Counted from the stretch's first letter, positions 29,758-40,299 are shown. The stretch is DNA of 64,000 nucleotides from Pantoea sp. RIT-PI-b (GCF_001187905.1 NZ_LGIS01000020.1:310001-374000), one strand, 5' to 3'. Translations and numbers: made by a program. Notes: a model not told the origin generated them from the sequence alone.

Positions 29758-31347
29758 ATGAAGAGTCTGGCCAGCCAAATTCACGCCTTCGGTAAAGCCT
29801 TAATGATGCCGATCTCGGTGATCGCCGCCGCAGGGATCTTCCTTGGGTTAGCCGCGGCGATGCAAAATCCTGCCATCACCGGTGATGCCTTCGCCAATCT
29901 GCAGGTACCGCAACTGATCATTGGCTTTATCCGCAAAGTGGCGGGCGCGCTGTTCGCCAATCTGCCGCTGTTCTTTGCGGTAGCCAGCGCTATCGGACTG
30001 GCAAAAGCCGAGAAGCCCACCGCCGCATTCGCCGCTGTCATTGGCTATATCGCCATGAACGTCGGCATCAGCGCCACGCTGGCGTCGAAAGGGCTGACGG
30101 CGGCGACCACCACGCCAGAAGCGCTGCAGAAAACGGGCATGGACCAAACCGCGGCGATGATGACCTCGGCTGAATACATCGACATGCTTGGCATTTTTAC
30201 CTACAACATGAGCGTGCTGGGCGGCGTGATTGCTGGCTTGATTACTGTGTTGCTGCATAACCGTTTCTATACTCAGCAACTGCCTACGGCGATCAGCTTC
30301 TTTGGCGGACGGCGCTTTGTGCCGATCGTTACCGTGGTGGTGTTGCCGCTAATTGGCGTGCTGCTGGCGCTGATTTGGCCGACCATTGGGGAAGGTATTG
30401 CGTGGGTGGGCCTGATGATCGGTAAAAGTGGGCAGTATGGCGCGTTCCTGCTGGGTACCAGCGAGCGCTTACTGATTCCCACCGGTTTGCATCACATCCT
30501 CAACGAAACCGTGCGCTTTACGCCCATTGGCGGCATGGCAACGGTCGATGGGCAAAGCATTGTCGGGGCGTTGAACATCTTCAACACCTCGCTAACGCAT
30601 CCCGGCGCCATTCCAGATGAGACGGTACGCGGCGCCACACAGTTCCTCGCTCAGGGCAAGATTCCGGTCATGATGTTTGGTTTACCCGCTGCCGCGCTGG
30701 CGATTTACCACACCGCGCGGCCCGAGCATAAACAGCGCGTCAAAGCGCTGGTGCTGGCCGGCGCGCTGACTTCATTTACCACCGGCATCACCGAGCCGCT
30801 AGAGTTCTGTTTCATCTTCGTGTCGCCGGTGCTGTATATCTTGCATGCGCTGTTAACTGGCCTGTCGTTTATGCTGATGTCGATGCTGCAGCTGATGATT
30901 GGCAACGTGCAGGGCGGCGCGATCGATTTGGTGGTGTTCGGCATCCTCGGCGGCAGCAAAACCCATTGGTGGTGGACGATTGCCCTCGGCGTGATTTATG
31001 TGCCGATCTATTACTACGGCTTCCGTTTTGTCATCACCCGCATGCGCGTGGAGACGCCGGGACGCGAATCTGATGAAAAGCAAAAACCTGAATTGGTAGC
31101 GGCCGATGAACGCACTAAGGTCATCATCAGCGGACTCGGTGGTGAGGCCAATATAGAGGATGTCGATTGCTGCTTCACGCGACTGCGGGTGCGGGTGAAA
31201 CAGATGAATGAAGTGGTTGATCAAACCTTGCTGACCACCGGTGCCAACGGTATCAATCGCGTCAGCGAACACGATGTGCAGGTGATTTATGGCCCGCAGG
31301 TCGAGAAGATTGCCAACGACGTCAAAACTGCTCTCGGCGTGGCGTAA
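29758..31347 (+). CDS. Glucose-family PTS permease EIIBC (MalX/PtsG-like)
   Basis: 529-residue inner-membrane sugar phosphotransferase component. The EIIC domain (about 1-425) has some ten helices and family motifs GTSERLLIPTGLHHIL and ITEPLEFCFIFVSPVLY. A short linker leads to an EIIB domain (about 440-529) with the phosphorylation site Cys472 in NIEDVDCCFTRLR. There is no EIIA domain, so phosphate should come from a separate EIIA such as Crr. Closest by eye to MalX and other alpha-glucoside or glucose permeases; the sugar cannot be told from sequence. A LysR gene follows on the same strand. Confidence 0.88.
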   Translation: MKSLASQIHAFGKALMMPISVIAAAGIFLGLAAAMQNPAITGDAFANLQVPQLIIGFIRKVAGALFANLPLFFAVASAIGLAKAEKPTAAFAAVIGYIAMNVGISATLASKGLTAATTTPEALQKTGMDQTAAMMTSAEYIDMLGIFTYNMSVLGGVIAGLITVLLHNRFYTQQLPTAISFFGGRRFVPIVTVVVLPLIGVLLALIWPTIGEGIAWVGLMIGKSGQYGAFLLGTSERLLIPTGLHHILNETVRFTPIGGMATVDGQSIVGALNIFNTSLTHPGAIPDETVRGATQFLAQGKIPVMMFGLPAAALAIYHTARPEHKQRVKALVLAGALTSFTTGITEPLEFCFIFVSPVLYILHALLTGLSFMLMSMLQLMIGNVQGGAIDLVVFGILGGSKTHWWWTIALGVIYVPIYYYGFRFVITRMRVETPGRESDEKQKPELVAADERTKVIISGLGGEANIEDVDCCFTRLRVRVKQMNEVVDQTLLTTGANGINRVSEHDVQVIYGPQVEKIANDVKTALGVA

Positions 31348-31352
31348 CAACC

Positions 31353-31383
31353 TGCCGCTGCGCGGGCCTTCAGCGCAGCGGCA
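31353..31383 (+). terminator. Hairpin after the PTS gene
   Basis: Eleven-bp stem TGCCGCTGCGC/GCGCAGCGGCA with a 9-base loop, 5 bases after the stop, but no T tail beyond TTCG. It may attenuate read-through into the LysR gene. Confidence 0.55.
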
Positions 31384-31426
31384 TTCGCCATGATACACTG
31401 TTGTTTTCCAGCCAATTCTGCTTTCC

Positions 31427-32323
31427 ATGGACATCAAACAATTAATCTACCTCACTAATCTGGAGCGCGAGCGCCACTTTGGTCGTGCAGCCGAAGCCAG
31501 TTTTGTCAGCCAGCCGACGCTGTCGATGCGTCTGAAAAACCTTGAGCGCGAATTAGGCCTTTCGCTGATTAACCGCAGCAATAATTTCGATGGCTTCACG
31601 CCAGAGGGCGAACGCGTGCTGACGTGGGCGCGGGAGATTGTCTCGGTGTATCAGGGTTTGAAGCTGGAAGTTGAATCGCTTAAGCATGGCGTCAACGGCA
31701 CGTTGCGGCTGGGCGTCATGCCGCAGTGCAGCGTGGCGCTGCCGGCGCTGTTGAAGGCGGTGGAAGTGCGCTACCCGCAGCTCGACTATCGCGTTTCGGC
31801 GATGAGCGCTGACCAACTGCTGGAAGCGCTCAACAGCCATACCGTGGACGGCGGTATCGGGTTCTTTGAACTGACGTCACTGCGTGAGCTGCACTTCCAG
31901 ACGGCACTGCTGAAAGATCCCGGCGTGGAAGCCCTGTTTAATCCGGCGCATTTTCCGGCGTTGCTGCAGCAGGAAACCATCACGCTCTCTACACTCGCCA
32001 GCCAGCCGCTGTGCCTGGCCGAACCGACGCGCTATTTTCGCCGCTATCTCGACGGGCAACTGCGAGAAACCGGTCTGATCCCACGCGTTATCGTCGAAAG
32101 CGCCTCAATTATGCAGCTGTTGCAAAGTGCGCAGGTAGGATTGGGGGTGATGGTTTCGCCGTGCGGCCATCTGTTGCCGGAGCTGATGCAGAATCTGGCG
32201 CGGCGGCCAATTGATATCGCGCCGATGGGGCGTCAGGCGGCGCTGGTGATTGCCGAGCCGGGCAGAGCATCGCCGCTGGCTCAGCATTTCTTTGATGAAG
32301 CGCGCCGGCATCTACCCGATTAA
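31427..32323 (+). CDS. LysR-family transcriptional regulator
   Basis: 298 residues: winged HTH in the first 60 (MDIKQLIYLTNLERERHFGRAAEA, TLSMRLKNLERELGLSLINR) and a periplasmic-binding-like effector domain. I do not recognise the orthologue. It lies 79 bases after the PTS gene on the same strand, so it could control it, though no shared operator is visible. Its last 4 bases overlap the end of the convergent yciW. The effector domain holds scattered cysteines, with no obvious CysB or OxyR redox pair. Confidence 0.88.
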   Translation: MDIKQLIYLTNLERERHFGRAAEASFVSQPTLSMRLKNLERELGLSLINRSNNFDGFTPEGERVLTWAREIVSVYQGLKLEVESLKHGVNGTLRLGVMPQCSVALPALLKAVEVRYPQLDYRVSAMSADQLLEALNSHTVDGGIGFFELTSLRELHFQTALLKDPGVEALFNPAHFPALLQQETITLSTLASQPLCLAEPTRYFRRYLDGQLRETGLIPRVIVESASIMQLLQSAQVGLGVMVSPCGHLLPELMQNLARRPIDIAPMGRQAALVIAEPGRASPLAQHFFDEARRHLPD

Positions 32324-33441
32324 CGGGTTTCGCCGAGCGCCATCAGCACGCGATCCTGCCAGCTGGCAAAGGCTACCGCTTGTAACAGCGTGAAGATGCG
32401 TTCGGTGCCCCAGCCAGCATTTAACAGCGGCTGCAGGTGCGCAGCGCTAAAGCGGTCGGGCAGGCGAGTTAACTGGGCGCTGAGGGAAATCACCGGCGAG
32501 GTGTTTCCGGCGCGCTCGATATCCTGCACTAGCGCCGTGCGCCATTCACCTGCCAGCAGATCAAACTGGCGTCGACACCCCAGCACGCGCGCGCTAACTG
32601 CCTGCGCCAGCGCTTCATCCTGCGCAAAATGTTCGCTAAGCCGCTGCTTCAGAGTAGCGAAGCCGTACAACGCTTGCGCATCCTGCACCAGCAGCCACGT
32701 TGCTTCATCCAAACCCTCAATGCCCTGACAGAACGTCACGGCGGCCAGCTGTTCGGCGCTGGCATAGCGCAATTCAACCGGTTTTAACGCTGGTTGCCAG
32801 TCGGCGGAGTGGGCAAACAGGTCGGCGTTGGCATCTGGCGGCGGAGAAACACCCGGAATCCAGCGCACCGGCAAGCCCATCATCGCCTGCAGCGACGCCA
32901 CTACGCGCGACTGATAACTGACATAGCCCACCAGTTGGTTGAGCGTGACGATATCGGGCTCGGTTAATCCCACCGCATCCAACGCGCTAATGCTGTTGCG
33001 GGTAATCAGCTCCGGCTGCATCGCTAGCTGGCGCGCATATTGGGTAATTTGTGTCAGGCGATTATTGCTTTCACGTGAAGAGTCCGGGCCGGGCAATGGA
33101 TTTAGCCGGGCAGAGTAGTGATTGCACAAGCGCTGCACACCAGCGACCTGCGCCACCGTTAATGCAGTGCTGAGGCGATCGTACAGGGTTAACGTGTGCG
33201 TCAAACTGGTCGATAGCGTATCGGGAAACAGGATCTGACTCAGATCGCGCGCAGCCAACAGTGCAGGCTGAAAACGTGTCAGCAGCGGTTGTAACGCCGT
33301 GGCTTCCTGTTGCAAACCGAGCAGAAAACGGTCTTCGATATAGGCGGCTTCGGGCACCAGCGGTGCGGTAGCGGTAGTATTCGGGCGAGTCTGGCTTTCA
33401 TAAAACCAGTGGTCATGGCCGGGAGAACGGCGTTGTTCCAT
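32320..33441 (-). CDS. yciW: YciW, carboxymuconolactone-decarboxylase-like protein
   Basis: 373 residues, of the YciW family of AhpD-like alpha-helical proteins; in E. coli its gene is CysB-regulated and implicated in cysteine or methionine metabolism. Conserved parts seen are RFLLGLQQ, QVAGVQRLCNHYSARLNPLPGPDSSRESNNRLTQ and the C-terminal LTRLPDRFSAAHLQPL. I placed the start at 33441 (MEQRRSPG) because an AAGGA lies 6 bases before it; the ATG at 33447 directly abuts that site. The stop region overlaps the LysR gene by 4 bases. Confidence 0.88.
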   Translation of the reverse strand: MEQRRSPGHDHWFYESQTRPNTTATAPLVPEAAYIEDRFLLGLQQEATALQPLLTRFQPALLAARDLSQILFPDTLSTSLTHTLTLYDRLSTALTVAQVAGVQRLCNHYSARLNPLPGPDSSRESNNRLTQITQYARQLAMQPELITRNSISALDAVGLTEPDIVTLNQLVGYVSYQSRVVASLQAMMGLPVRWIPGVSPPPDANADLFAHSADWQPALKPVELRYASAEQLAAVTFCQGIEGLDEATWLLVQDAQALYGFATLKQRLSEHFAQDEALAQAVSARVLGCRRQFDLLAGEWRTALVQDIERAGNTSPVISLSAQLTRLPDRFSAAHLQPLLNAGWGTERIFTLLQAVAFASWQDRVLMALGETR

Positions 33442-33596
33442 GGTCATTCCTTTCGCTAAAAACGGACTTGCTGCAGGGCGTGCGAATCTGAAAAGCAGGC
33501 GTGCAACAAAGGGCTAGCTTATCGTCGCTGAACGGCTGTCCACGGCAAAAGAATGATGGGGAATAATTAATAGCTTAGGAGTATAAGGGCGGGGGC

Positions 33597-33628
33597 TTTT
33601 TAAACAGGTCGCCAGCAATGGCGACCTG
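33597..33628 (-). terminator. Terminator of fabI
   Basis: Nine-bp stem CAGGTCGCC/GGCGACCTG with a 6-base loop, followed on the minus strand by TTTAAAAAGCC, 10 bases after the fabI stop. Confidence 0.7.
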
Positions 33629-33638
33629 TGGATGAATC

Positions 33639-34427
33639 TTATTTCAGTTCCAGCTCGTTCATCGCGGCGATGCTGAAGCCGCCATCAACGTGTACCACTT
33701 CACCGGTGATACCACCCGCGAGGTCAGAACACAGGAAGGCCGCAGAGTTACCCACGTCTTCGATGGTCACGGTACGACGAATCGGGGTAACCGCTTCGCA
33801 GTGTGCCAGCATCTTACGGAAGTCTTTGATGCCTGACGCCGCCAGGGTACGGATTGGACCGGCCGACACGGCGTTAACGCGCGTGCCTTCTGGACCCATC
33901 GCGTTCGCCATGTAACGAACGTTGGCTTCCAGAGACGCTTTCGCCAGACCCATAACGTTGTAGTTAGGGATCGCGCGCTCTGCACCCAGGTAGGACAGGG
34001 TCAGCAGGGCAGAGTTAGGGTTCAGCATCGCACGGCACTCTTTAGCCATCGCGACAAAGCTGTAGGCGCTGATGTCGTGAGCGATTTTGAAGCCTTCACG
34101 GGTCACGGCGTTCACATAGTCACCATCCAGCTGATCGCCAGGCGCGAAACCGATGGAGTGAACGAAACCGTCAAATTTCGGCCAGGTTTTTGCCAGTTCG
34201 GTGAACAGCGCAGTGATGCTCTCGTCTTCGGCTACATCGCAAGGCAGAACAATGTCTGAACCCAGATCTTTAGCAAACTCTTCCACACGACTTTTCAGTT
34301 TGTCGTTCTGGTAGGTGAAAGCCAGTTCTGCGCCCTGTTTGTGCATCGCCTGCGCAATACCGTAGGCGATTGAGAGTTTACTGGCAACGCCAGTAATCAG
34401 AATGCGCTTACCGGAAAGAAAACCCAT
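33639..34427 (-). CDS. fabI: Enoyl-[acyl-carrier-protein] reductase (NADH) FabI
   Basis: Last reductive step of each round of fatty acid elongation, and the target of triclosan. The 262 residues match E. coli exactly in length, with catalytic Tyr156 and Lys163 (NYNVMGLAK), NADH-binding [13 protein letters not shown] near the start and the Gly93 (HSIGF) site. Start 34427 gives [13 protein letters not shown], with AAAGGA 9 bases upstream; the ATG at 34448 would add 7 unrelated residues. FabI makes the acyl-ACP pool from which the RpfF reaction in this window could draw. Confidence 0.98.
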   Translation of the reverse strand: MGFLSGKRILITGVASKLSIAYGIAQAMHKQGAELAFTYQNDKLKSRVEEFAKDLGSDIVLPCDVAEDESITALFTELAKTWPKFDGFVHSIGFAPGDQLDGDYVNAVTREGFKIAHDISAYSFVAMAKECRAMLNPNSALLTLSYLGAERAIPNYNVMGLAKASLEANVRYMANAMGPEGTRVNAVSAGPIRTLAASGIKDFRKMLAHCEAVTPIRRTVTIEDVGNSAAFLCSDLAGGITGEVVHVDGGFSIAAMNELELK

Positions 34428-34566
34428 AGCTGTAATCCTTTTGGTCATTGTTGTTGGCGGTCGCGATGATTAAAAAATAGGCGACCGACGTTAATCACGT
34501 GCGAAGTCTAGCACGTCTCTATAAATGCGGTAAATCGCACCGCGTTTTCCGCGGTAACCTGCGCCA

Positions 34567-35370
34567 TCAGCGTTCGCGTCGCCAGGCTTCTGCGGTTAAA
34601 GCTTCGCCAAAGTGGCTGGTGATCAGACGTTTGGTCAAATCGTGCAGCGGCGAGGCCAGTACATCGGCGGTACCGCCGCGTTCAACCACTTCGCCCTGAT
34701 GCATCACCAGCACCTGATCGCTAATGTGCTTCATCATGCCGAGATGCTGCGTCACATAAATATAGGCGATGCCATGCTTCTCCTGCAGTTCCAGCATCAG
34801 GTTCACCAGCTGTGAACGCATGGTCATATCCAGCGAGGCGAGCGCCTCATCGGCAACGATCACTTTCGGCTGTAAAATCAGCGCTCGCGCCAGCGCCAGA
34901 CGCTGCTTCTGTCCGGGCGCCAGCATATGCGGATAGTAACCGGCGTGATCGCGCAGCAAGCCCACTTGACGCAGCGTGGCGATGATGCGTTTTTCTCGCG
35001 CTTCATCATCCAATTCGGTATTCAGGCGCAGCGGGAAATCAAGAATCTGACTGATGCGCTGGCGCGGGTTGAGCGACGTAGAGGGATCCTGAAAAATCAT
35101 GCGGATGCGCTGGCTGCGGTAACCGTAGTCACCGTACTCTAAAGGATGATCGTCAATCAGCATGTCCCCTGCGGTGGGTTCCACCATGCCGCTCAGCATT
35201 TTCGCCAGCGTCGATTTTCCGGAGCCATTTTCACCAATCACCGCCAGCGTCTGCTTCTCGCGTAGGGTAAAACTCACGCCTTTCACCGCTTCGACGTGCT
35301 GACGACGGAATAAACCGGTGCGATAGCGATAGGTTTTGCTCAGATTGCGCACTTCCAGCAAGGTTTCCAT
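34567..35370 (-). CDS. sapF: Peptide ABC transporter ATP-binding protein SapF
   Basis: One of two ATPases of the SapABCDF importer, which in Salmonella and Haemophilus gives resistance to antimicrobial peptides; E. coli Sap has been linked to putrescine export and to SapD-dependent K+ uptake. 267 residues: Walker A GENGSGKS (46-53), Walker B VIVADEALASLD, and an unusual signature LAPGQKQRL in place of LSGGQ, as in other SapF. I chose METLLEVRNLSKTYRYR (35370) as start; the frame runs open upstream inside sapD. It begins 2 bases after the sapD stop. Confidence 0.95.
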   Translation of the reverse strand: METLLEVRNLSKTYRYRTGLFRRQHVEAVKGVSFTLREKQTLAVIGENGSGKSTLAKMLSGMVEPTAGDMLIDDHPLEYGDYGYRSQRIRMIFQDPSTSLNPRQRISQILDFPLRLNTELDDEAREKRIIATLRQVGLLRDHAGYYPHMLAPGQKQRLALARALILQPKVIVADEALASLDMTMRSQLVNLMLELQEKHGIAYIYVTQHLGMMKHISDQVLVMHQGEVVERGGTADVLASPLHDLTKRLITSHFGEALTAEAWRRER

Positions 35371-35372
35371 CG

Positions 35373-36368
35373 CTACTGGCTCTCCATATTCAACGGGAAG
35401 TGACAGGCGAACAGATGCGCTTTGTTGCCGGTCAGGCGCGGTGTTTCGATACATTTGCGCTGCGCATAGGGGCAGCGCGGGCCAAGGCGGCAGCCAATCG
35501 GAAGATGTTCCAGCGACGGAATAGCGCCTGAGAGCGTATTCAGCCGGCTTTTATGCGGCAGCGCGCTGCCAAAATCCGGCATCGCACGGATCAACGCCTG
35601 GGTATAAGGATGATGTGGCGTATCCATTAAATCTTCGCTCTGGGCGGTTTCAACCGTCTGTCCGCAATACATTACGTTAATGCGGTCGGCCCATTGGCTC
35701 ATGGTGCGCAGGTCATGGCTGATCAGCAATATCGTGGTGTTGTTGTTTTGATTCAGGCGGCTCAGCAGGCGGAAAATCTGCGCCTGCGTCGTCGGCTCCA
35801 TCGCATTGGTCGGTTCATCGGCAATCAACAAGCGCGGCTGATTGGCCAGCGCGATGGCGATCATCACTTTCTGGCATTCGCCGTCGGTCAATTCGTACGG
35901 AAAACTGCGCATGATGTCTTTGTGATCTTTAATGCCGACGCGGTGCAACAGCTCAATGGCGCGCACTTTACGCCAGAACCACAAACGCTGATACCAGCGG
36001 CCTTTGTGGGTCCAGCGCGGAATCGCCTGCATGAGTTGGCGGCCAATACTTTCCGAAGGATCGAGACAGGACTGCGGCTCCTGGAAAATCATCGATACGT
36101 TATGGCCGACAATACGTCGCCTTTCTCGCGGCGACAGGCGCAGGAGATCGATGTCGTCAAACACCATGCGATCGGCGGTGACGCGCCAGTTGTCTTTGGT
36201 GACGCCACAGATAGCTTTAGCAATCAGGCTCTTGCCCGATCCCGATTCACCTACCAGCCCACGCACTTCCCCTTCAGTGAGCGTTAGATTGATACGATCG
36301 ACCGCTTTGACCGGACCGTCTGCGGTCATAAATTCAATGGTCAGGTTACGGATATCCAGTAGCGGCAT
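35373..36368 (-). CDS. sapD: Peptide ABC transporter ATP-binding protein SapD
   Basis: 331-residue partner ATPase with Walker A GESGSGKS near residues 40-47, Walker [13 protein letters not shown] and the atypical signature [10 protein letters not shown] Cys-rich C-terminal tail ([15 protein letters not shown]) resembles the oligopeptide-transporter OppD/DppD family, where such a motif binds a Fe-S cluster. Overlaps sapC by 1 base and leads into sapF. Confidence 0.95.
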   Translation of the reverse strand: MPLLDIRNLTIEFMTADGPVKAVDRINLTLTEGEVRGLVGESGSGKSLIAKAICGVTKDNWRVTADRMVFDDIDLLRLSPRERRRIVGHNVSMIFQEPQSCLDPSESIGRQLMQAIPRWTHKGRWYQRLWFWRKVRAIELLHRVGIKDHKDIMRSFPYELTDGECQKVMIAIALANQPRLLIADEPTNAMEPTTQAQIFRLLSRLNQNNNTTILLISHDLRTMSQWADRINVMYCGQTVETAQSEDLMDTPHHPYTQALIRAMPDFGSALPHKSRLNTLSGAIPSLEHLPIGCRLGPRCPYAQRKCIETPRLTGNKAHLFACHFPLNMESQ

Positions 36369-37258
36369 TATTCAACTCCCGCTTCTACCGCGCGACGGAT
36401 ACCGTCGCCCAGCAGGTTAACGATCAATACGCTGACCATTAGCGCCACGCCCGGCAGCATCACCGTCCAGGGCGCGACGTAGATCAACTCCAGCGCGTCA
36501 CCCAGCATCGCTCCCCATTCGGGTGAGGGCAGCTGCGCACCAAGATCGAGGAAACCGAGCGCGGCGATATCCAGAATCGCCATCGACAGCGAGCGGGTAA
36601 ACTCACTCACCAGCAGCGGCAGCACGTTGGGCAGCACCGCGTTCCATAAAATATTCAGGTTGCGCGCGCCATCGAGGCGCAATGCCACCACATACTCTTT
36701 TTCCATCTCATCATGCACAGCAGTATAGATCTCGCGCACCAAACGTGGGATCAGCGCCAGAAACACCGCCAGCATCGCGTGTTCCAGCCGTGGACCAAGA
36801 AACGCCACCACGATAATCGCCAGCAGCAGCGAAGGAATTGACAGCAGCGTATCCAGCACGTGATTCATCACCGCTGAACGTACGCCGTGTGTGATCCCGG
36901 CAAATACGCCCAGCACCAGCGCGCAGACCGCCGCCAGCAGCGTCACCACCATCGCGGAACCGACGGTAGGCGCCACGCCGCTCAACAGGCGGCTTAAGAC
37001 ATCACGCCCGAGATCGTCAGTACCGAGGAAGAAGGAGACGTCGCCATAGCGCGACCACGACGGCGGCAGCAACTGATAACCGAGGAATTGCTGATCGATA
37101 CCATACGGCGCCAGTAATCCCCCGAACAGGCACAGGAACAGCAGGATGCCAAAGCCGTACAAACCGACCATGCCGCTGGTGTCGCGGTACAGGCGCTGCC
37201 AGCTGCGACGCAGCGTGCTGGGCAGCCGCTTCTCGTCGTAGACATTATCTAAGGGCAT
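36368..37258 (-). CDS. sapC: Peptide ABC transporter permease SapC
   Basis: 296-residue inner-membrane permease with six expected membrane helices and the binding-protein-dependent transport motif [25 protein letters not shown]. It matches SapC over its length ([18 protein letters not shown] ... [16 protein letters not shown] ... [24 protein letters not shown]). Overlaps sapB by 14 bases. Confidence 0.96.
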   Translation of the reverse strand: MPLDNVYDEKRLPSTLRRSWQRLYRDTSGMVGLYGFGILLFLCLFGGLLAPYGIDQQFLGYQLLPPSWSRYGDVSFFLGTDDLGRDVLSRLLSGVAPTVGSAMVVTLLAAVCALVLGVFAGITHGVRSAVMNHVLDTLLSIPSLLLAIIVVAFLGPRLEHAMLAVFLALIPRLVREIYTAVHDEMEKEYVVALRLDGARNLNILWNAVLPNVLPLLVSEFTRSLSMAILDIAALGFLDLGAQLPSPEWGAMLGDALELIYVAPWTVMLPGVALMVSVLIVNLLGDGIRRAVEAGVE

Positions 37259-38210
37259 ACCATTCCTTATGTTTCAGCGGATTAAGCGCCGCACCGAGAA
37301 TATCCGACAACACGCTAACCAAAATAACCAGCCCACCAACCACCATTACGCCGGCGGAGATTGCCGCGTAATCCTGCTGGCGAATGGCATTGATCAGCCA
37401 GCGGCCAATGCCTGGCCAGTTGAACACCACTTCGGTGATCATCGCTAACGTCAGCATGGTAGAGAACTGCAGGCCAAGACGCGGAATCACCGGCGGCAGC
37501 GCATTGTGCAGCACGTGCCGACGAATCACGGTGAGACGCGATAATCCGCGCGTGGCGGCGGCTTTAACGTAATTTTTGTCCATTACTTCGCTGGTGCTGC
37601 TGCGCAGTAAACGGATCATTTCGGTGGTAGGCGCAACCGCTAATACCACCACCGGCAAAATCATGTGCGTTAAGGCGCTCACCATCATTTCGTGGCGCCA
37701 CGGCGAATGGCTCAGCCAGGCATCAATCAAGGCGAAACCGGTAACATTTTGCACTGGATAGAGCAGATCGAAACGCCCGGAAACCGGCAGCCAGCCGAGC
37801 GTTAATGAGAAGAACAGGGTGAAGAGCAGCGCCAGCCAGAACACCGGCATCGAGAACCCCAGCAGCGCCAGCGCACTGATGGCTTTATCCTGCCATTTTT
37901 TACGCATTACACCGGCGCAGATCCCCAGCGGAATGCCGACCAGCAGCGCCAGCATAAATGCCAGCACGCACAGCTCCAGCGTGGCGGGAAACACTTCGCG
38001 CAGCTGAATATCGATCGATTGGCCGTTGGTGCTAGAGACGCCAAAATCAAACTGCAGCAGGCCTTTAAACCAGAACCACCAGGCATCAAACAGCGAAGCA
38101 CCTTCCAGCGGCGCGTTCGGCGTGAAGTAGCTCAGGCTAAAGCTCACCAGCGACAGCAAAAACAGGGTGATCAGCAGCAGCACCAGACGACGCAAAATAT
38201 AGATGATCAT
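37245..38210 (-). CDS. sapB: Peptide ABC transporter permease SapB
   Basis: 321-residue permease of the DppB/OppB type with a first helix at the very N-terminus ([21 protein letters not shown]) and the EAA-loop [27 protein letters not shown]. It follows sapA by only 2 bases and overlaps sapC, so the operon is tightly coupled. Confidence 0.96.
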   Translation of the reverse strand: MIIYILRRLVLLLITLFLLSLVSFSLSYFTPNAPLEGASLFDAWWFWFKGLLQFDFGVSSTNGQSIDIQLREVFPATLELCVLAFMLALLVGIPLGICAGVMRKKWQDKAISALALLGFSMPVFWLALLFTLFFSLTLGWLPVSGRFDLLYPVQNVTGFALIDAWLSHSPWRHEMMVSALTHMILPVVVLAVAPTTEMIRLLRSSTSEVMDKNYVKAAATRGLSRLTVIRRHVLHNALPPVIPRLGLQFSTMLTLAMITEVVFNWPGIGRWLINAIRQQDYAAISAGVMVVGGLVILVSVLSDILGAALNPLKHKEWYALR

Positions 38211-38212
38211 GC

Positions 38213-39835
38213 TTACTCCTCGCTGCTCTCATCGCGGTAGACGCCAGCAAACGAGGCGTTACCAAACGGGCTCAGCACTAAGCCTTTAATATCATGGCGA
38301 TAGGCCTGCAAGCGCAGTGAAGAGGCCAGCGGTAATACCGGCAGCTCCTGCGCTAAAATCTGCTGCGCTTTATCGTAGCTATCAATGCGCGCCGACAGCT
38401 GCTGCGACAACAGCGCATGTTGTAGGGATTCATCAAAAGCTGGCGAGCACCAGTGCGCATAGTTGGTCTGTGAACGGATGGCTGCGCAGCTCAATAGGGG
38501 CCGGAAAAAACTGTCGGGATCGTTACTGTCCGTGGCCCAGCCGGTTAGGGTGAGATCGTGATTCATCTCCATTAACTGCGCTTCCTGAAAGCGGCCTTCA
38601 ACCGGTGCAATAGTCACGCGCACGCCAACCTGAGCCAAATCGGCTTGTAACAGTTCAGCGGTTTTTAGCGGGCTGGGATTCCATGATTGCGACGATGAGG
38701 GCACCACCAGGCGCAAATGCAGATTCTCCAGACCGAGCGCTTTCAGTGCTTCACGTGCTTTAGCCGGGTTGTATTCGGTGACGCGCGCATCGCTGTCGTA
38801 AGCCCAGGAGGCACGCGGCAAAATCGAGGCGGCGGTCTCTGCGGTACCGTAATAGATCGACTCCATCAGGCGTTCGTTATTGATCGCCAGCGCCAGCGCG
38901 TGACGCACCTCCGGGCGATCGAGCGGCGGCTTGCGCGTATTAAACGCCAGATAGGCGATGTTCATGCCGGGGCGCAGCGTCATGCGCAGACGCGGGTCAT
39001 CGCGCAAGATGCTCAGCTGGCTGGCGGCAGGATAGGCCAGCACATCGCATTCGCCGGTCAGCAGTTTGGATAAACGTCCGGTACCGCCGACGCCGAGATC
39101 AATCACCACCTGCTGCAGGCGCGGAACGCCTTTCCAGTACTGCGGATTACGCGCCAGCCGCAGATATTGTCCGGTGCGGTATTCACTCAGCTGGAACGGA
39201 CCGGTGCCGACCGGTTCACGATCCAGCTGCTCCTGCTGGCCCTTAGCGCTGAGATTGTTGGCGTATTCCTGTGACAGAATCGGCGCGTAATGCGTGGCGA
39301 TATGCCAGAGGAAGGAGGCGTCCGGGCTGTTGAGGCGAATCTCAACCGTATCGCTGTCGAGCTTCTTGACGCTCTGCACCGAATCGGCGAACTGCAGGCT
39401 ATCAAAATAAGGATAGCTACCACCGTTAACGTTATGCCACGGATGCTTGCGGTCGAACATGCGCGCAAAGCTGAACACCACATCATCGGCGTTCATTTTG
39501 CGCGTTGGTTTAAACCAGTTGGTGTGCTGGAAGGCGACATCTTTGCGCAGGTGAAAACGGTAGGTGGCGCCGTTATCGCGCACTTCCCAGCTCTGGGCGA
39601 GGTCAGGAATTAGCCGATAGGTGTAAGGATCCACGTCGAGCAGACGGTCATAGAGCTGCGCCGCCAGCGTATCAACCACTAAGCCGCTACTCACCATTTG
39701 TGGATTAAAGGTATTGACCGTGCCGTTAACACAATAGACAAAACCGCTGTTGCGGATGTTGTCGGTTGGCGCGGCCCACGCTGACGCACTCATCATGCTG
39801 AGACCAAGCAGCAGAGAAGGGAATAATTTTGGCAT
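38213..39835 (-). CDS. sapA: Periplasmic peptide-binding protein SapA
   Basis: Solute-binding protein of the Sap importer. 540 residues: cleavable signal peptide ([21 protein letters not shown]), then an SBP_bac_5 domain with [15 protein letters not shown] and [14 protein letters not shown] features. The start at 39835 fits the signal peptide; the longer frame to 39895 has no hydrophobic reason. It is first gene of sapABCDF. The ryhB promoter faces away from it in the upstream gap. Confidence 0.95.
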   Translation of the reverse strand: MPKLFPSLLLGLSMMSASAWAAPTDNIRNSGFVYCVNGTVNTFNPQMVSSGLVVDTLAAQLYDRLLDVDPYTYRLIPDLAQSWEVRDNGATYRFHLRKDVAFQHTNWFKPTRKMNADDVVFSFARMFDRKHPWHNVNGGSYPYFDSLQFADSVQSVKKLDSDTVEIRLNSPDASFLWHIATHYAPILSQEYANNLSAKGQQEQLDREPVGTGPFQLSEYRTGQYLRLARNPQYWKGVPRLQQVVIDLGVGGTGRLSKLLTGECDVLAYPAASQLSILRDDPRLRMTLRPGMNIAYLAFNTRKPPLDRPEVRHALALAINNERLMESIYYGTAETAASILPRASWAYDSDARVTEYNPAKAREALKALGLENLHLRLVVPSSSQSWNPSPLKTAELLQADLAQVGVRVTIAPVEGRFQEAQLMEMNHDLTLTGWATDSNDPDSFFRPLLSCAAIRSQTNYAHWCSPAFDESLQHALLSQQLSARIDSYDKAQQILAQELPVLPLASSLRLQAYRHDIKGLVLSPFGNASFAGVYRDESSEE

Positions 39836-39995
39836 AGAACTCAACGATTCTGAGGCAATAGCGAGAGTGTATCGCAAAGGTCTCGTACTCCCCAAATTCG
39901 CGACACTTCTGCTGTGTTTTTCGTCAAAGTGGCGATGGGGTAATCACATTGTTAGTGTGGAAATGAGAAAAATTCTCAATTAGGGCTTTACAGAT

Positions 39996-40014
39996 GATAA
40001 TAAGAATGATTATT
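39996..40014. promoter_or_regulatory. Fur box over the ryhB promoter
   Basis: GATAATAAGAATGATTATT matches the Fur consensus GATAATGATAATCATTATC at 15 of 19 positions. It overlaps the -10 TATTAT (40011-40016), with -35 TTTACA at 39987-39992 and an 18-base spacer. Iron-loaded Fur should therefore repress ryhB. Confidence 0.88.
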
Positions 40015-40022
40015 ATTCTTCT

Positions 40023-40114
40023 GCGCTTCGACGGTGGCTCTACCGAAGAAGAGCACGACATTGCTCACATTGCTTCCAGTATTAGTTGCCCGCACTCTGT
40101 TGCGGGCTTTTTTT
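40023..40114 (+). ncRNA. ryhB: Small RNA RyhB (iron-sparing)
   Basis: Hfq-dependent sRNA that, when iron is scarce, represses mRNAs of non-essential iron proteins. A stretch of over 30 bases at 40053-40084 (beginning GCACGACATTGC, ending CCAGTATTA) is the same as the central pairing core of E. coli RyhB as I remember it. The terminator follows: GCCCGCA/TGCGGGC stem (40088-40107) and T7. The start at about 40023 is inferred from the -10. About 92 nt, like the 90-nt E. coli RNA. The 5' part (40023-40050) differs. E. coli ryhB lies near yhhX-yhhY, not here. Confidence 0.9.
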
Positions 40115-40118
40115 CGTC

Positions 40119-40225
40119 CTGTTTCAAGCGGCTGCTGCGTTGGCTGCGCTCGTCCACCCTGGTCACATACTTATGTATGTTCCCAGGGATGTCCTCGCTT
40201 GCCGCCTTGCTTCCGCTCGAAACAG
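40119..40225. repeat. ERIC-like intergenic repeat, 107 bp
   Basis: Terminal inverted repeat CTGTTTCAAGCGG ... CCGCTCGAAACAG (one mismatch). The centre is the ERIC-like hairpin CACCCTGGTCACATACTTATG and its partner up to CCAGGGATG, then CTTGCCGCC. It starts 5 bases after the ryhB terminator. Its end-to-end length equals that of the second element at 60200-60306. Confidence 0.75.
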
Positions 40226-40299
40226 TTAGAAAAAAACACTGTGCGGTTCGCTAAAAAAAAACAATTCAATACGTAGGGGCGCCATTTATGGCGACCTGA

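Noticed and set aside
34567..36368. SapD and SapF as broken ATPases because LSGGQ is missing
   Set aside because: The altered signatures LTDGECQKV and LAPGQKQRL also occur in the E. coli Sap proteins as I remember them, so this is a family trait.
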